A stretch of 64,000 nt of DNA from Agrococcus sp. SL85 (GCF_026625845.1 NZ_CP113066.1:1-64000), one strand, 5' to 3'; positions 49,051-59,121 are shown, numbered from the stretch's first letter. The notes: a model not told the origin generated them from the letters alone. Translations and numbers: made by a program.

Positions 49051-49653
49051 TCAGTAGGGCTGCGGGATCGCGAGGCCCGTGCGGTCCTCGGGCGGCAGGT
49101 GGCCGAGGTCGTTGTGGGCCACGAGCTGGGCGGGCTTGCCCGAGCGCAGGCGGATGATCGTGAGGCCGCAGTTGGCCTGGTTGAGGGCCATCCACTGCCA
49201 GGCCGGCGCCTGCATGACCTCGCGCACGAACCAGCCGATCACGAAGTTGTGGGTCACGAGGAGCTCGTTGACGTCGCCGCGCGAGGGCTGCAGCCACTGG
49301 TCGCCCGCGTCGGCCATCTGCGCGGCGCCCGCCTCGGCCTGCTCGGGCCGCACGCTCTCGAGGAAGCGGTGGAAGCCGGAGGGCGTGTCGGGCTCGAGGC
49401 CCGAGGGGATGCAGTCGAGCAGCAGCGACGAGCGCTCGAACGGCACCGCGGGGAGCCGCTGCTGCATGATCGACGCGGTCTCGATCGCTCGCTCGAGCGG
49501 CGAGGTCCACGCATGGTCGAAGCGCACGCCCGACAGCCGCTGCGCGATCGCCTGCGCCTGGCGGACGCCGCGCGGCGAGAGCGCGCCGTCCTCGACGCCG
49601 TGCTCGGCATCCACCTGCTCGCCGTGGCGGACCAGGTAGAGCAGATGGGTCAT
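49051..49653 (-). CDS. histidine phosphatase family protein
   Basis: 200 residues of the phosphoglycerate-mutase-like superfamily. The RHG motif (LVRHGEQ, 7-13) gives the phosphorylated His9-type residue. ERAIETA near 54-60 and the late LLVTHNFVIGWF near 131-142 complete the site. The real substrate is not predictable. It converges on the GNAT gene across the 30-bp repeat region. Confidence 0.88.
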   Translation of the reverse strand: MTHLLYLVRHGEQVDAEHGVEDGALSPRGVRQAQAIAQRLSGVRFDHAWTSPLERAIETASIMQQRLPAVPFERSSLLLDCIPSGLEPDTPSGFHRFLESVRPEQAEAGAAQMADAGDQWLQPSRGDVNELLVTHNFVIGWFVREVMQAPAWQWMALNQANCGLTIIRLRSGKPAQLVAHNDLGHLPPEDRTGLAIPQPY

Positions 49654-49736
49654 CGATGCCTCCGGGCGCGTGCAGCGTCGTACGTGTCAGGGGCCGGCGG
49701 GAGCCGACGGGCGACGGGCGTCGCGCATCGTCGCGC

Positions 49737-51098
49737 TCAGGCCGTCGCCTCCACCGTACCCCGAGCGGCGCCGGCGACGAGCCGATCGAGGCCGTCGACG
49801 GCGGGGCCGACCGCGGCGATCGAGCGCGGGCCCGCCGCGAGCTCGCCGGCGAGCGCGCGCACGTCGGCGTCGGTCACGGCGTCGATGCGCTCGAGCGCCG
49901 CGTCGAGGTCGGCGAGCTCGCCGAGCGAGAGCTCCGCGCGGCCGAGGCGCGACATGCGCGCATCCGAGTCCTCGAGCGCGAGCGCCGAGCCGCCTGCCAG
50001 CTGGCCCTTCGCGCGCCGCAGCTCGTCGGCGTCGACGCCGCCCTCGGCGAGCCGCTCGAGCTCCGCCGCCATGAGCGTCGCGACCTCGACGGCGCTCCGC
50101 GGCGCGCACGCCGCGGCGAGCGCCATGAGCCCGGCGTCCGCGTAGCCGGAGGAGTAGGAATAGACGGCGTAGGCGAGGCCGCGCCGCTCGCGCACCTCCT
50201 GGAAGAGCCGCGACGACATGCCGGAGCCCAGCACGGTGTTGAGCACGGCGAGCGCACCGCGCCGATCGTCGCGCGAGACGAGGCCGGGCATGCCCATGAT
50301 GAGGTTCACCTGCTCGAGCGGGCGGTCGACGACCGTGAGGCCGCCGGCGCCGGGCTCGACGCGCGCGCGGTCGCGGCGGGGCCGGGGCCGGCCCTCCGCG
50401 AGGCTCCAGCCGTGGCGCACGAGCGCCTCCTGGAGCTGCGCGACGACCCGGTCGTGGTCGAGCGCGCCCGCGACGGTCACGACGACGTCGCCCGGGCCGT
50501 AGTGCTCGCGGTAGTGCTCCATGACGCGATCGCGCGAGACGGCGCGGATCGACTCGGGCGTGCCCGCGATCGGCAGGCCGAGCGGGTGGTCGCCGTGCAC
50601 GAGCTCCGCGAGCCGCTCGGAGGCGACGTCGGCGGGGTCGTCGTCGGCCATCGCGAGCTCCTCGAGGATGACGCCGCGCTCGCGCTCGAACTCATCCGGG
50701 TCGAGCACGGAGGACGTCACCATGTCGGCGAGCACGTCGATCGCCATCGGCAGGTCGCGGTCGCGCACCTTCGCGTAGTAGCAGGTGTGCTCCTTGGCGG
50801 TGACGGCGTTGTGCTCGCCGCCCACCTCGTCGAACGCGACCGCGATGTCGAAGGCGCTGCGCGTCGGCGTGCCCTTGAAGAGCAGATGCTCGAGGAAGTG
50901 CGTCGCGCCGCGCGCATCCTCGCGCTCGTCGCGCGAGCCCACGGGCACCCAGAATCCCACCGAGGCGCTCTGCGCGCCGGGCATCTGCTCGGTGAGCACG
51001 CGCAGGCCGCTCGGCAGCAGGCTGCGGCGGACGATGGCGCCGCCGGCGGCGGCGATGGCGAGCTCGGGCGTCTCGCGCGGCAGGGGCACGACGGGCAT
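49737..51098 (-). CDS. M16 family zinc peptidase
   Basis: 453 residues. Inverted zinc motif HFLEH at 67-71 (Glu70 catalytic), with the distal Glu in the FERERGVILEELAM helix. The C-terminal half has the R/Y substrate pair region (RGLAYAVYSYSSGYAD). It follows pnp, as in most actinobacteria and Bacillus (pnp-mlpA/ymxG order). No signal peptide. Probably processes peptides in the cytoplasm. A pnp terminator lies between the two genes. Confidence 0.92.
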   Translation of the reverse strand: MPVVPLPRETPELAIAAAGGAIVRRSLLPSGLRVLTEQMPGAQSASVGFWVPVGSRDEREDARGATHFLEHLLFKGTPTRSAFDIAVAFDEVGGEHNAVTAKEHTCYYAKVRDRDLPMAIDVLADMVTSSVLDPDEFERERGVILEELAMADDDPADVASERLAELVHGDHPLGLPIAGTPESIRAVSRDRVMEHYREHYGPGDVVVTVAGALDHDRVVAQLQEALVRHGWSLAEGRPRPRRDRARVEPGAGGLTVVDRPLEQVNLIMGMPGLVSRDDRRGALAVLNTVLGSGMSSRLFQEVRERRGLAYAVYSYSSGYADAGLMALAAACAPRSAVEVATLMAAELERLAEGGVDADELRRAKGQLAGGSALALEDSDARMSRLGRAELSLGELADLDAALERIDAVTDADVRALAGELAAGPRSIAAVGPAVDGLDRLVAGAARGTVEATA

Positions 51099-51137
51099 CC
51101 GACCAGCCTAGCCGCGCGCCCCGCGGCCCGGGACGAC

Positions 51138-51165
51138 GGAAGCCCCCGCCGAGGCGGGGGCTTCC
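51138..51165 (-). terminator. terminator after pnp
   Basis: A perfect 12-bp stem GGAAGCCCCCGC/GCGGGGGCTTCC with a 4-base loop, 21 bases after the pnp stop and before the M16 gene start. Strong. Confidence 0.85.
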
Positions 51166-51186
51166 GGGTGCGTCAGTCGCTGCCGA

Positions 51187-53445
51187 TCACTCGGCGGCGG
51201 CCTCCGCGGGCGCCTCCGCGGGCGCGGCGTCCTTCGACTCGTCGACGAGCTCGAGCGAGAGCTTGCCGCGGTCGTCGAGCTTCGTGATCTCGACCTGGAG
51301 CTTCTGGCCGACCGACACAACGTCCTCGACGGCCTCGATGCGCTTGCCGCCGTTCAGCGGGCGCATCGCGGTCACGTGGAGCAGGCCGTCGCGACCCGGC
51401 AGCAGCGAGACGAACGCGCCGAACGACGCGATCTTCACGACGGTGCCGAGGTAGCGCTCGCCGACCTCCGGGTTCTGCGGGTTGGCGATCGCGTTGACCG
51501 CGGCGCGCGCGGCCTCCGCCGAGGGGCCGTCGACCGCGCCGATGTAGACGGTGCCGTTGTCCTCGATCGAGATCTGGGCGCCCGTGTCGTCCTGGATCTG
51601 GTTGATCGTCTTGCCCTTGGGGCCGATGAGCTCGCCGATCTTGTCGACCGGGATCTGCACGCTGATGACGCGCGGCGCCGTGGGCGCCATCTCGTCGGGG
51701 GCGTCGATCGCGGCGTGCAGGACCTCGAGGATCTTCGTGCGCGCCTCCTTCGCCTGCGTCAGGGCGCCCGCGAGCACCGAGGCCGGCAGGCCCGAGAGCT
51801 TCGTGTCGAGCTGGATCGCCGTGACGAACTCGGGCGTGCCCGCGACCTTGAAGTCCATGTCGCCGAGCGCGTCCTCGGCGCCGAGGATGTCGGTGAGCGC
51901 CGCGTAGCGGGTCTCGCCGTCGACCTCGTCCGAGACCAGGCCCATCGCGATGCCCGCGACGGGCGCCTTCAGCGGCACGCCGGCGTTGAGCAGCGCGAGC
52001 GTCGAGGCGCACACGGAGCCCATCGACGTCGAGCCGTTCGAGCCGAGCGCCTCCGAGACCTGGCGGATCGCGTACGGGAAGTCCTCCCGGCTCGGCAGCA
52101 CCGGCATGAGCGCGCGCTCGGCCAGGGCGCCGTGGCCGATCTCGCGGCGCTTCGGGCTGCCGACGCGGCCCGTCTCGCCCGTCGAGTACGGCGGGAAGTT
52201 GTAGTTGTGCATGTAGCGCTTCGACGTCACCGGGCTCAGCGAGTCGATCTGCTGCTCGAGCTTCAGCATGTTGAGCGTCGTGATGCCCATGATCTGGGTC
52301 TCGCCGCGCTGGAAGATGGCCGAGCCGTGCACGCGCGGCACGACCGCGACCTCGGCGTCGAGCGGACGGATGTCGGCGAGGCCGCGGCCGTCCATGCGGA
52401 CGCCCTCCGAGAGGATGCGGCCGCGGACGACCTCCTTCGTGACGGCCTTGTACGCGCCCGAGACCTGCGTGGCGACGCTCGGCTCGAGCTCGCCGCGCTC
52501 GACGCGGGCGTTGATCTCCTGCTTGACCTGCTCCTTGAGCGCGTCGTCGGCGTCCTGGCGCTCGATCTTGCCGGCGATCTGGTAGACCTCCGACAGGCGC
52601 TCCTTCGCGACCTCGCGGACGGCCGTGAGGGCCTCGTCCGAGTAGGGCGGGAAGAGCGGGTACTCCTGCGTCTCCTTCGCGGCCGTGCGCGCGACCTCGG
52701 CCTGCGCGGCGACGAGCTGCTTGATGAAGGGCTTGGAGGCCTCGAGGCCCTGGGCCACGACCTCCTCGGTCGGCTTGATGGCGCCGCCCTCGATGAGCTC
52801 CCACGCGTGGTCGGTGGCCTCGGCCTCGACCATCATGATCGCGACGTCCTCGACGCCCGCGGCGTCGGTGACGACGCGGCCCGCGACGACCATGTTGAAC
52901 ACGGCCTGCTCGAGCTGCGAGTGCTTCGGGAACGCGACCCACTGGCCGTCGATGAGCGCGACGCGCACGCCGCCGATCGGGCCGTCGAAGGGCAGGCCCG
53001 AGAGCTGCGTCGACATGGACGCGGCGTTGATGGCGAGGACGTCGTAGAGCTCGTCGGGCTCGATGGCGAGCACGGTCACGACGACCTGGACCTCGTTGCG
53101 GATGCCCTCGACGAACGACGGGCGCAGCGGCCGGTCGATGAGGCGGCAGGTGAGGATGGCGTCGGTCGAGGGGCGGCCCTCGCGACGGAAGAACGAGCCG
53201 GGGATGCGGCCCGCGGCGTACATGCGCTCCTCGACGTCCACGGTGAGCGGGAAGAAGTCGAAGTGGTCCTTCGGCTGCTTCGAGACGCTCGTGGCGCTGA
53301 GGAGCATGGTCTCCTCGTCGATGTACGCGACCGCGGCGCCCTGCGCCTGCTGCGCGAGGCGGCCGGTCTCGAACCGGACGGTGCGGGTGCCGAAGCGGCC
53401 GTTGTCGATGACGGCTTCGGCGAAGGTGATCTCAGGACCCTCCAC
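51187..53445 (-). CDS. pnp: polyribonucleotide nucleotidyltransferase
   Basis: 3'-5' phosphorolytic exoribonuclease. 752 residues: RNase PH domain 1 (from about 15), an alpha-helical domain, RNase PH domain 2 ([15 protein letters not shown] region), KH ([19 protein letters not shown]) and S1 ([21 protein letters not shown]), ending in an Ala/Glu-rich tail. Upstream is rpsO, then a leader with a 37-base hairpin (53515-53551), reminiscent of the RNase III target used for pnp autoregulation in enterobacteria. Confidence 0.97.
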   Translation of the reverse strand: MEGPEITFAEAVIDNGRFGTRTVRFETGRLAQQAQGAAVAYIDEETMLLSATSVSKQPKDHFDFFPLTVDVEERMYAAGRIPGSFFRREGRPSTDAILTCRLIDRPLRPSFVEGIRNEVQVVVTVLAIEPDELYDVLAINAASMSTQLSGLPFDGPIGGVRVALIDGQWVAFPKHSQLEQAVFNMVVAGRVVTDAAGVEDVAIMMVEAEATDHAWELIEGGAIKPTEEVVAQGLEASKPFIKQLVAAQAEVARTAAKETQEYPLFPPYSDEALTAVREVAKERLSEVYQIAGKIERQDADDALKEQVKQEINARVERGELEPSVATQVSGAYKAVTKEVVRGRILSEGVRMDGRGLADIRPLDAEVAVVPRVHGSAIFQRGETQIMGITTLNMLKLEQQIDSLSPVTSKRYMHNYNFPPYSTGETGRVGSPKRREIGHGALAERALMPVLPSREDFPYAIRQVSEALGSNGSTSMGSVCASTLALLNAGVPLKAPVAGIAMGLVSDEVDGETRYAALTDILGAEDALGDMDFKVAGTPEFVTAIQLDTKLSGLPASVLAGALTQAKEARTKILEVLHAAIDAPDEMAPTAPRVISVQIPVDKIGELIGPKGKTINQIQDDTGAQISIEDNGTVYIGAVDGPSAEAARAAVNAIANPQNPEVGERYLGTVVKIASFGAFVSLLPGRDGLLHVTAMRPLNGGKRIEAVEDVVSVGQKLQVEITKLDDRGKLSLELVDESKDAAPAEAPAEAAAE

Positions 53446-53514
53446 GGGTCTCCTCTCGTCGGCGCGCGGACGCGCTGTCGAACACCGCGATCCGCGGCGA
53501 GGAGGTGGTCATCA

Positions 53515-53551
53515 GTGGAGGAGGTCGAAGCTCCGCTTCGGCATCCTCCAC
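53515..53551 (-). ncRNA. long hairpin in the pnp 5' leader
   Basis: Plus-strand GTGGAGGA (53515-53522) pairs with TCCTCCAC (53544-53551), and CGAAGC with GCTTCG inside, with a 3-base internal mismatch zone and a 3-base loop. It lies 69 bases upstream of the pnp ATG. Known: E. coli pnp has a leader stem cut by RNase III and used for autocontrol. Inference: a similar role here. It is too far from rpsO to be its main terminator. Confidence 0.55.
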
Positions 53552-53680
53552 CAACGACCAGTCTCTGGGTCTCGTCGGGGATGCGCGATCGGCCGCCGCA
53601 GACGCTGACGCGGCCGGGTCGATGCTATCAGCCGGAGGCCCGGATGCCGCGGAGGCCTACGGTGCCGCGCAGACGACGAA

Positions 53681-53706
53681 GGGGCCGCCCCTCTCGGGAC
53701 GGCCCC
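53681..53706 (-). terminator. terminator after rpsO
   Basis: GGGGCCG and CGGCCCC form the outer stem, with CCC/GGG continuing after a one-base bulge, around a CTCTC loop. It lies about 33 bases after the rpsO stop. It probably ends or attenuates rpsO transcription before pnp. Confidence 0.75.
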
Positions 53707-53739
53707 TCGTGCCTCTGCGGGCGGCGTCGAAGGCTGCGA

Positions 53740-54009
53740 CTAGCGGCGCAGGCCGAGGCGCTCGATGAGCGCGCGGTAGCGCTCGATGTCGATGTCCTGG
53801 AGGTAGCCGAGCAGGCGGCGACGCTGACCGACGAGCAGCAGCAGGCCACGACGCGAGTGGTGGTCGTGCTTGTGCTCCTTCAGGTGCTCCGTGAGGTCCT
53901 TGATGCGGCGCGTCATGAGCGCGACCTGCACCTCGGGGCTCCCGGTGTCGCCCTCGTGCGTGGCGTACTCCTCGATGATGGCCTTCTTGACCTCTGCGTT
54001 CAGGCTCAT
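53740..54009 (-). CDS. rpsO: 30S ribosomal protein S15
   Basis: Primary 16S-binding protein of the central domain. 89 residues, standard length. The signature [32 protein letters not shown] spans about 40-70 (given here by its ends). The rpsO-pnp order is conserved across bacteria. The terminator and leader hairpin downstream suggest separate control of pnp. Confidence 0.98.
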   Translation of the reverse strand: MSLNAEVKKAIIEEYATHEGDTGSPEVQVALMTRRIKDLTEHLKEHKHDHHSRRGLLLLVGQRRRLLGYLQDIDIERYRALIERLGLRR

Positions 54010-54150
54010 GTGGACCCCTCTCTGCTTGCAGCGCGGTGCCCCTGCCCGATGCAGGAGCGCTCTCTGTCCGCGGCCGATGGACGGCAACCTGAAGACTCTA
54101 CCAGGGATCCGCAGCGCCCGTCGCGCGCATCCGCGGCCCGCGCCCCGCGC

Positions 54151-55416
54151 TCAGCGGCGGATCGGCCAGGCGTCGAGGTCGCCGAAGCGCTGCACGCGCT
54201 GCCCCGCGACCGCCTGCACGGGCGTGCCCTGCGCGAGCTGCACCGGCTGGCCGATCACCGTCGTCACCATGCGCCGCCGATGCTGGAGCAGGCGGGCGAG
54301 CAGGCCCGCCTCGTCGGCGACGTCGCGCGCGACGTGCCGCCCGACGAGCGAGCGCTGCCGGTGGTTCGCGAGGCGCGTCGCCGTGTGGATGTAGTCGCGC
54401 ATGGGCGCCCTGAGGCCCCGCCGCCGCGCCCAGTCCATGAGCGCCGCCCGCCCCTCGCCCGAGGAGAGCCGCTCGACCTCCTCGTGGGTGAACCAGCCCG
54501 CGCGCCCGTAGTCGTGCAGGCGTGCGCGCGTGATCCGCACCTCCTGCCGCAGCAGCAGCCAGACGAGCGCGGCCGCGAGCGCGCACAGCGGCACCTGCAC
54601 CACGAGGTAGTAGGCGAAGAAGCCGAGCTCGCCGCCCGGCACCCAGAAGCCGGCGGAGTTCCACAGCGCGTGGAGCCCCGCCGAGACGAGCCAGCCTGCG
54701 GGGCCCGCGAGGAGCACCCACGCGCGCGAGCGCGCTCGCGCGGCGAGGCCGAGCGCGAGCCCGATGCCGACGGCCGTGAAGATCGCGTGCGTCAGCGGGC
54801 TCATGATGCCGCGGAGGAAGAAGATGAAGGAGCCGTCGCCCGTGTCGGCGAGCGTCGTGCCGAAGTAGAGGATGTTCTCGGTGAAGGCGAAGCCCGCGGC
54901 GGAGAGCGCCGCGAACACGACCCCGTCGACCGGCCCGTCGAAGGTGCGCCGGAACAGCAGGAACATGATGAGGACGGGCACGCCCTTCCACAGCTCCTCG
55001 ACGACGGGCGCCTGCACGACCGTCGCGTAGAGGTCGTAGGCCGCCTGGTCGGGCAGGAACGGGCCGACGATCGGCAGCAGCACGAGCTCGTTCGTCGCGA
55101 GCGTCAGCAGCACCGCCGCGATCCCGCCCCACAGCGCCGCGAACCACATCGCGACGCGCGGCTCCGGCTCCCACCGGTCGATGGCGAGCACGGCCCAGAT
55201 GACGAACGAGAGCGGCACGAGCGCCATGACGCCGGAGACCGCGAGCAGCACGGGGCTGCCGATCGCGCCGCCGAGGAAGAGGATGACCAGGAACGAGGCG
55301 AGCGCGAGCGCGACGATGCCGACGATGCCCGCGACGAGCCCCGTGCTCGGGCCCTCGCGCCGCCGCAGCGGCGACGGGACGGGGGCGGCCGCGGGGCCGG
55401 GCTGCGGTGCGCTCAC
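54151..55416 (-). CDS. PrsW family intramembrane metalloprotease
   Basis: 421 residues from a GTG. About eight to ten membrane helices between 28 and 300. PrsW-type motifs: VVEELWKG near 125-132 (EExxK), FAFTENILY near 172-180 and a late His in SAGLHALWNSAG near 248-259. Known relatives cleave anti-sigma factors (PrsW in Bacillus) or have unknown targets in actinobacteria. A cytosolic C-terminal tail of about 120 residues is extra. No sigma factor gene is nearby. Confidence 0.87.
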   Translation of the reverse strand: MSAPQPGPAAAPVPSPLRRREGPSTGLVAGIVGIVALALASFLVILFLGGAIGSPVLLAVSGVMALVPLSFVIWAVLAIDRWEPEPRVAMWFAALWGGIAAVLLTLATNELVLLPIVGPFLPDQAAYDLYATVVQAPVVEELWKGVPVLIMFLLFRRTFDGPVDGVVFAALSAAGFAFTENILYFGTTLADTGDGSFIFFLRGIMSPLTHAIFTAVGIGLALGLAARARSRAWVLLAGPAGWLVSAGLHALWNSAGFWVPGGELGFFAYYLVVQVPLCALAAALVWLLLRQEVRITRARLHDYGRAGWFTHEEVERLSSGEGRAALMDWARRRGLRAPMRDYIHTATRLANHRQRSLVGRHVARDVADEAGLLARLLQHRRRMVTTVIGQPVQLAQGTPVQAVAGQRVQRFGDLDAWPIRR

Positions 55417-55481
55417 GAGGGGAGCGTAGCCGCCCCGCTCCCCCCGCGCGCCGAGCGCGCGTCGGGAGCGGGGCGCGGGGC

Positions 55482-56999
55482 TCAGCGCGCGTCGCCCGCG
55501 GGGGCCGGCGCCTCCGGCATGGGGATCACGGGGATCGCCTGCGTCACGGGCTGGAGGCCCGAGAGCCGCGCGGGCTGCAGCAGCTTCTCGACGCGCTCGC
55601 GGTCCATGAGCCCCGCCTCGACGACGAGGTCGGCGATCGACTGGTGGCCCGTGAGCGCCTCGTGCGCGAGCTTCGCCGAGGCGGCGTAGCCGATGTAGGG
55701 CGTGAGGGCCGTGACGACGCCCACGGAGGTGCCGACCATGAGGTCGAGGCGCTCGCGGTTGGCCTCGATGCCGTCGACGCAGTTGACGCGCAGCGTGAGG
55801 CACGCCTGCGTCATCCAGTGCAGGCTCTGCAGGATCTGGTGGGCGATGACCGGCTCGAAGGCGTTCAGCTGCAGCTGGCCCGCCTCCGCCGCGGCCGTCA
55901 CGGTGGCGTCGGAGCCGATGACGGCGAACGCCACCTGGTTCACGACCTCCGGGATGACGGGGTTGACCTTGCCCGGCATGATCGACGACCCGGCCTGCTT
56001 CGGCGGGAGCGTGATCTCGCCGAGGCCGGCCTGCGGGCCCGAGGAGAGCAGGCGCAGGTCGTTGCAGATCTTTGACAGCTTCGCGGCGCAGCGCTTCAGC
56101 GTGCCGGAGAGCGTCATGAAGACGCCCGTGTCGCTCGTGGCCTCGATGAGGTCGGCGGCCGCGACGATCGGCAGGCCCGTGAGGTCGGCGAGGTGGCGGC
56201 ACGCGGCCTCCGCGTAGCGCGGGTCGGCGGTGATGCCCGTGCCGATCGCCGTCGCGCCGAGGTTGACCTCCGAGAGCCAGGCGATCGTCTCCTCGAGCCG
56301 GTCGCGGTCCTCGCGGAGCGTGACGGCGAAGCCGCGGAACTCCTGGCCGAGCGTCATGGGCACCGCGTCCTGCAGCTGCGTGCGCCCGACCTTCAGGACG
56401 TCGCGGAACTCCGTGGCCTTCGCGTCGAAGGCGTCGGTGAGCAGCGTCAGCTCGTCGAGGAGGCGGCGCAGCGTGAACGCCATCGCGACCTTGATGGAGG
56501 TCGGATACGTGTCGTTCGTCGACTGCGATCGGTTGACGTCGTCGATGGGGCTGAAGTGCTCGTAGGAGCCCTTGCGGTGGCCGAGCTCGACGAGGCACGC
56601 GTTCGCGATGACCTCGTTCGTGTTCATGTTCGTGGAGGTGCCGGCGCCGCCCTGGATGACGCCCACCTTGAACTGGTCGTGCAGCTCGCCGCCGCGGATG
56701 CGCCGGCACACGCGGTCGATGAGGTCGGCCTTCTCGGGGTCGAGCACGCCGATCTCGCGGTTCGCCCGCGCGCACGCCTGCTTGACGACCGCGAGCGCGT
56801 TCACGAGGTCGGAGTACACCGAGATCGAGCGGCCCGTGATGGGGAAGTTGATGAGCGCGCGCTCGGTGTGGATGCCCCAGTAGGCGTCGCGCGGCACGGG
56901 GAGCTCGCCGAGGGAGTCGCGCTCGAGGCGCGTGGGGCCGCTGTAGGCGTGCTCGCCCTGGGGCGCGGGGTCGAGCTTGTACGTGGGCGTGTCGGTCAT
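55482..56999 (-). CDS. aspA: aspartate ammonia-lyase
   Basis: Splits aspartate into fumarate and ammonia. 505 residues. The fumarase superfamily signature GSSIMPGKVNP is near 350-360, with GGAGTSTNMNTNEVIAN near 117-133, typical of aspartase over fumarase. A 25-residue N-terminal and a P/A-rich C-terminal extension flank the usual 470-residue core. The ATG start is set at MTDTPTYK. A fumarase C identity is less likely but cannot be excluded by eye. Confidence 0.9.
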   Translation of the reverse strand: MTDTPTYKLDPAPQGEHAYSGPTRLERDSLGELPVPRDAYWGIHTERALINFPITGRSISVYSDLVNALAVVKQACARANREIGVLDPEKADLIDRVCRRIRGGELHDQFKVGVIQGGAGTSTNMNTNEVIANACLVELGHRKGSYEHFSPIDDVNRSQSTNDTYPTSIKVAMAFTLRRLLDELTLLTDAFDAKATEFRDVLKVGRTQLQDAVPMTLGQEFRGFAVTLREDRDRLEETIAWLSEVNLGATAIGTGITADPRYAEAACRHLADLTGLPIVAAADLIEATSDTGVFMTLSGTLKRCAAKLSKICNDLRLLSSGPQAGLGEITLPPKQAGSSIMPGKVNPVIPEVVNQVAFAVIGSDATVTAAAEAGQLQLNAFEPVIAHQILQSLHWMTQACLTLRVNCVDGIEANRERLDLMVGTSVGVVTALTPYIGYAASAKLAHEALTGHQSIADLVVEAGLMDRERVEKLLQPARLSGLQPVTQAIPVIPMPEAPAPAGDAR

Positions 57000-57136
57000 C
57001 TCGGCTCCATCGCCTCGTGCCTCGCGGGGATCGTGCCCACGGGTCTGTCGGTGCATCGAACGCGGGGGTCGCCCGCGGCACCGAGCCTAGCCGGGCGCGC
57101 GGTGCCGATCGGCGATGCCGCGCCCGTCGGACGGCC

Positions 57137-57781
57137 ATGGCGCGGCGGAGTATCGTGCTCCGGGTGCGCCGCCTCATCCTGCCCCTCGTCGTCGTGACCG
57201 CGCTCGCCCTCGCGGGCTGCCAGGCGGCCGAGCCCGAGCCCTCGACGACGCCCGCGCTGCCCGCGCCGAGCGGCTCGGCGGCGCCGAGCGAGTCGCCCGT
57301 GACCGCCGAGGGCGACCCGGACGCGCCCGAGGGCTACCCCATCGCACCGCCGACCGAGCTGCCGGAGTGCGCGGCGCTCGACGCCGCTGTGGCTCCGATC
57401 GTGCCCGCGGGCTTCGCCTTCGACCAGGAGGTCAGCGACGCGCAGGACCAGGAGGACGTCTCGGTCGAGCGCCAGTGCGCGTGGACCTCAGGAGAGCGGG
57501 TGCTGCGCATCACCGTCTCGGGCATCGCCTTCGCGCCCGAGGAGCTCATCGCGCTCTCCTCCTCGCGCCTCATCACCCCCGACGCCGCGGCGAACGAGCG
57601 CGGCCTGTTCGTGATGGGCGTCGACGAGCCGCCAGCGCTCGACGCGCCCTTCGCGGGCACCGTCAACGTCTACGACCAGTTCGTCACGGCCTCCGTCGGC
57701 TGGTCCGAGGGCCAGGCCCCGTTCTCGGGCCAGCAGGCCGTCGACGCGGCCGTCGCGGTGCAGGACGTCGTGCGCGGCTGA
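57137..57781 (+). CDS. putative lipoprotein, unknown function
   Basis: 214 residues. A hydrophobic signal ends in LAGC (about residue 28), then a P/S/T/A-rich linker of about 40 residues. A globular domain follows with a Cys in LPECAAL and another in RQCAWTSG, a pair that could form a disulfide. The layout resembles DUF3558-type lipoproteins but I cannot confirm it. A GTG at 57164 would give a shorter, equally valid signal peptide. Divergent from aspA, converging on kynU. Confidence 0.75.
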   Translation: MARRSIVLRVRRLILPLVVVTALALAGCQAAEPEPSTTPALPAPSGSAAPSESPVTAEGDPDAPEGYPIAPPTELPECAALDAAVAPIVPAGFAFDQEVSDAQDQEDVSVERQCAWTSGERVLRITVSGIAFAPEELIALSSSRLITPDAAANERGLFVMGVDEPPALDAPFAGTVNVYDQFVTASVGWSEGQAPFSGQQAVDAAVAVQDVVRG

Positions 57782-57845
57782 GGCCGACGCCTCCGCGCTC
57801 GGGCCCCGACCCGATCGCCTCCCGCCGCGGCCGCTCGGCCTCGCC

Positions 57846-57866
57846 GCGCCGCTCAGGCAGCGGCGC
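57846..57866 (-). terminator. hairpin enclosing the kynU stop codon
   Basis: Perfect 8-bp stem GCGCCGCT/AGCGGCGC with a 5-base loop. The TGA of kynU starts inside it, the same layout as at tyrS. Likely transcript end for the kyn operon. Confidence 0.55.
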
Positions 57867-59094
57867 GCAGCTCCTCCGCGATCGCCTCGATGCCGACGAG
57901 CACCTCGGCGAAGGTCGTCGACAGCGGCGAGAGCCCGATGCGGATGCCGTCGGGCGCGCGGAAGTCGGGGATGACGCCCCGCTCCCACAGCCGCGCCGTG
58001 ACCTCGCGGAACGCGGGGTGCGCGATCGTCAGGTGGCTGCCGCGGTGCGGCCCCGCCTCCGGGCTCACGAGGCGCGCGCCGAGCGGCAGCACGAGCGCCT
58101 CGATCGCCTGCTCCGCGAAGCCCGTGAGCGCCACCGACTTCGCGTGCACCGCCTCGATCCCGACCTCCTCGAGCAGCTCGACCATCGCCTCGAGCGCGAC
58201 GGTCGCGAGCACGGGCGGCGTGCCCGAGACGAAGCGGCGGAGGCCCTGCGCGGGCTCGAAGCGCTCCCCCATCGCGAAGACGTCGGCGGCGCCCATCCAC
58301 CCCTGGATGGGCTGCGCGAGCGAGGCCTGGTGCTCGGTGCGCACGTAGGCGAAGGCCGGGCTGCCGGGGCCGCCGTTCAGGTACTTGTAGCTGCAGCCGA
58401 CCGCGAGGTCGACGCCCCAGGCGTCGAGCTCGGTGGGGATGACGCCCGCCGAGTGGCAGAGGTCCCAGAGCACGAGCGCGCCCGCGCGGTGCGCGGCCGC
58501 GGTGATGCCCGGCACATCGGCGACGAAGCCCGAGCGGTAGGCGACGTGGCAGAGCAGCACGAGCGCCGTGCGTTCGGAGACGGCCTCCTCGACCTGCTCG
58601 AGCGTCGCCCCCGCGGCGCGGTCGACGCGGAGCCAGCGGATGCTGCAGCCGCGCTCGGCCGCGATGCCCTCGACGATGAAGCGGTCGGTGGGGAACGAGT
58701 CGTCCTCGATGACGATCTCGGTGCGGGCGGGATCGGCGGCGAGCTGCGCGTCGACGGCGGCGCGCACGAGCTTGTAGAGCAGGACGGTCGTGGAGTCGCC
58801 GACGAAGGACTGCCCGGCCGCGGCGCCGACGAGCGCGCCGATGCGGTCGCCGAGCGCGTAGGGGCGCGCCATCCACTGCTCGTCCCAGCCGCGGATGAGC
58901 CGGGTGCCCCATTCGCCGCCGACGAAGTCGGCGAAGCGCTGCGGCAGGCTCGCGAGCGGACGGCCGAGGGAGTTGCCGTCGAGGTACGAGACGACGTCGC
59001 CCTCGCGCACGAAGGCCGAGGCGTGCCGGGCGAGCGGGTCGGCCGCGTCGAGCGCGGCGGCGCGGCTGCGGAGGTCGGTCGTGGCGTCGGTCAT
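57853..59094 (-). CDS. kynU: kynureninase
   Basis: PLP enzyme cleaving kynurenine to anthranilate and alanine. 413 residues, fold type I. The PLP lysine is Lys237 (GCSYKYLNGG). SFVGDSTTVLLYK (96-108) and WDLCHSAG (210-217) are typical. Last gene of kynA-amidohydrolase-kynU. Anthranilate could feed tryptophan or be degraded; no further pathway genes are present. Confidence 0.94.
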   Translation of the reverse strand: MTDATTDLRSRAAALDAADPLARHASAFVREGDVVSYLDGNSLGRPLASLPQRFADFVGGEWGTRLIRGWDEQWMARPYALGDRIGALVGAAAGQSFVGDSTTVLLYKLVRAAVDAQLAADPARTEIVIEDDSFPTDRFIVEGIAAERGCSIRWLRVDRAAGATLEQVEEAVSERTALVLLCHVAYRSGFVADVPGITAAAHRAGALVLWDLCHSAGVIPTELDAWGVDLAVGCSYKYLNGGPGSPAFAYVRTEHQASLAQPIQGWMGAADVFAMGERFEPAQGLRRFVSGTPPVLATVALEAMVELLEEVGIEAVHAKSVALTGFAEQAIEALVLPLGARLVSPEAGPHRGSHLTIAHPAFREVTARLWERGVIPDFRAPDGIRIGLSPLSTTFAEVLVGIEAIAEELRAAA

Positions 59095-59121
59095 GCGGGG
59101 CTCCTCGGGCTCTCGTGCCGG

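Noticed and set aside
51376..55689. Very long open frame on the plus strand (over 1,400 codons) opposite M16, pnp, rpsO and the PrsW-type gene
   Set aside because: It is antisense to recognised genes and its translation is low-complexity R/A/D/E sequence. High GC content removes stop codons from shadow frames.
57017..57136. Longer N-terminus for the lipoprotein at 57137
   Set aside because: It would place about 40 charged residues before the signal peptide, which is not compatible with export.
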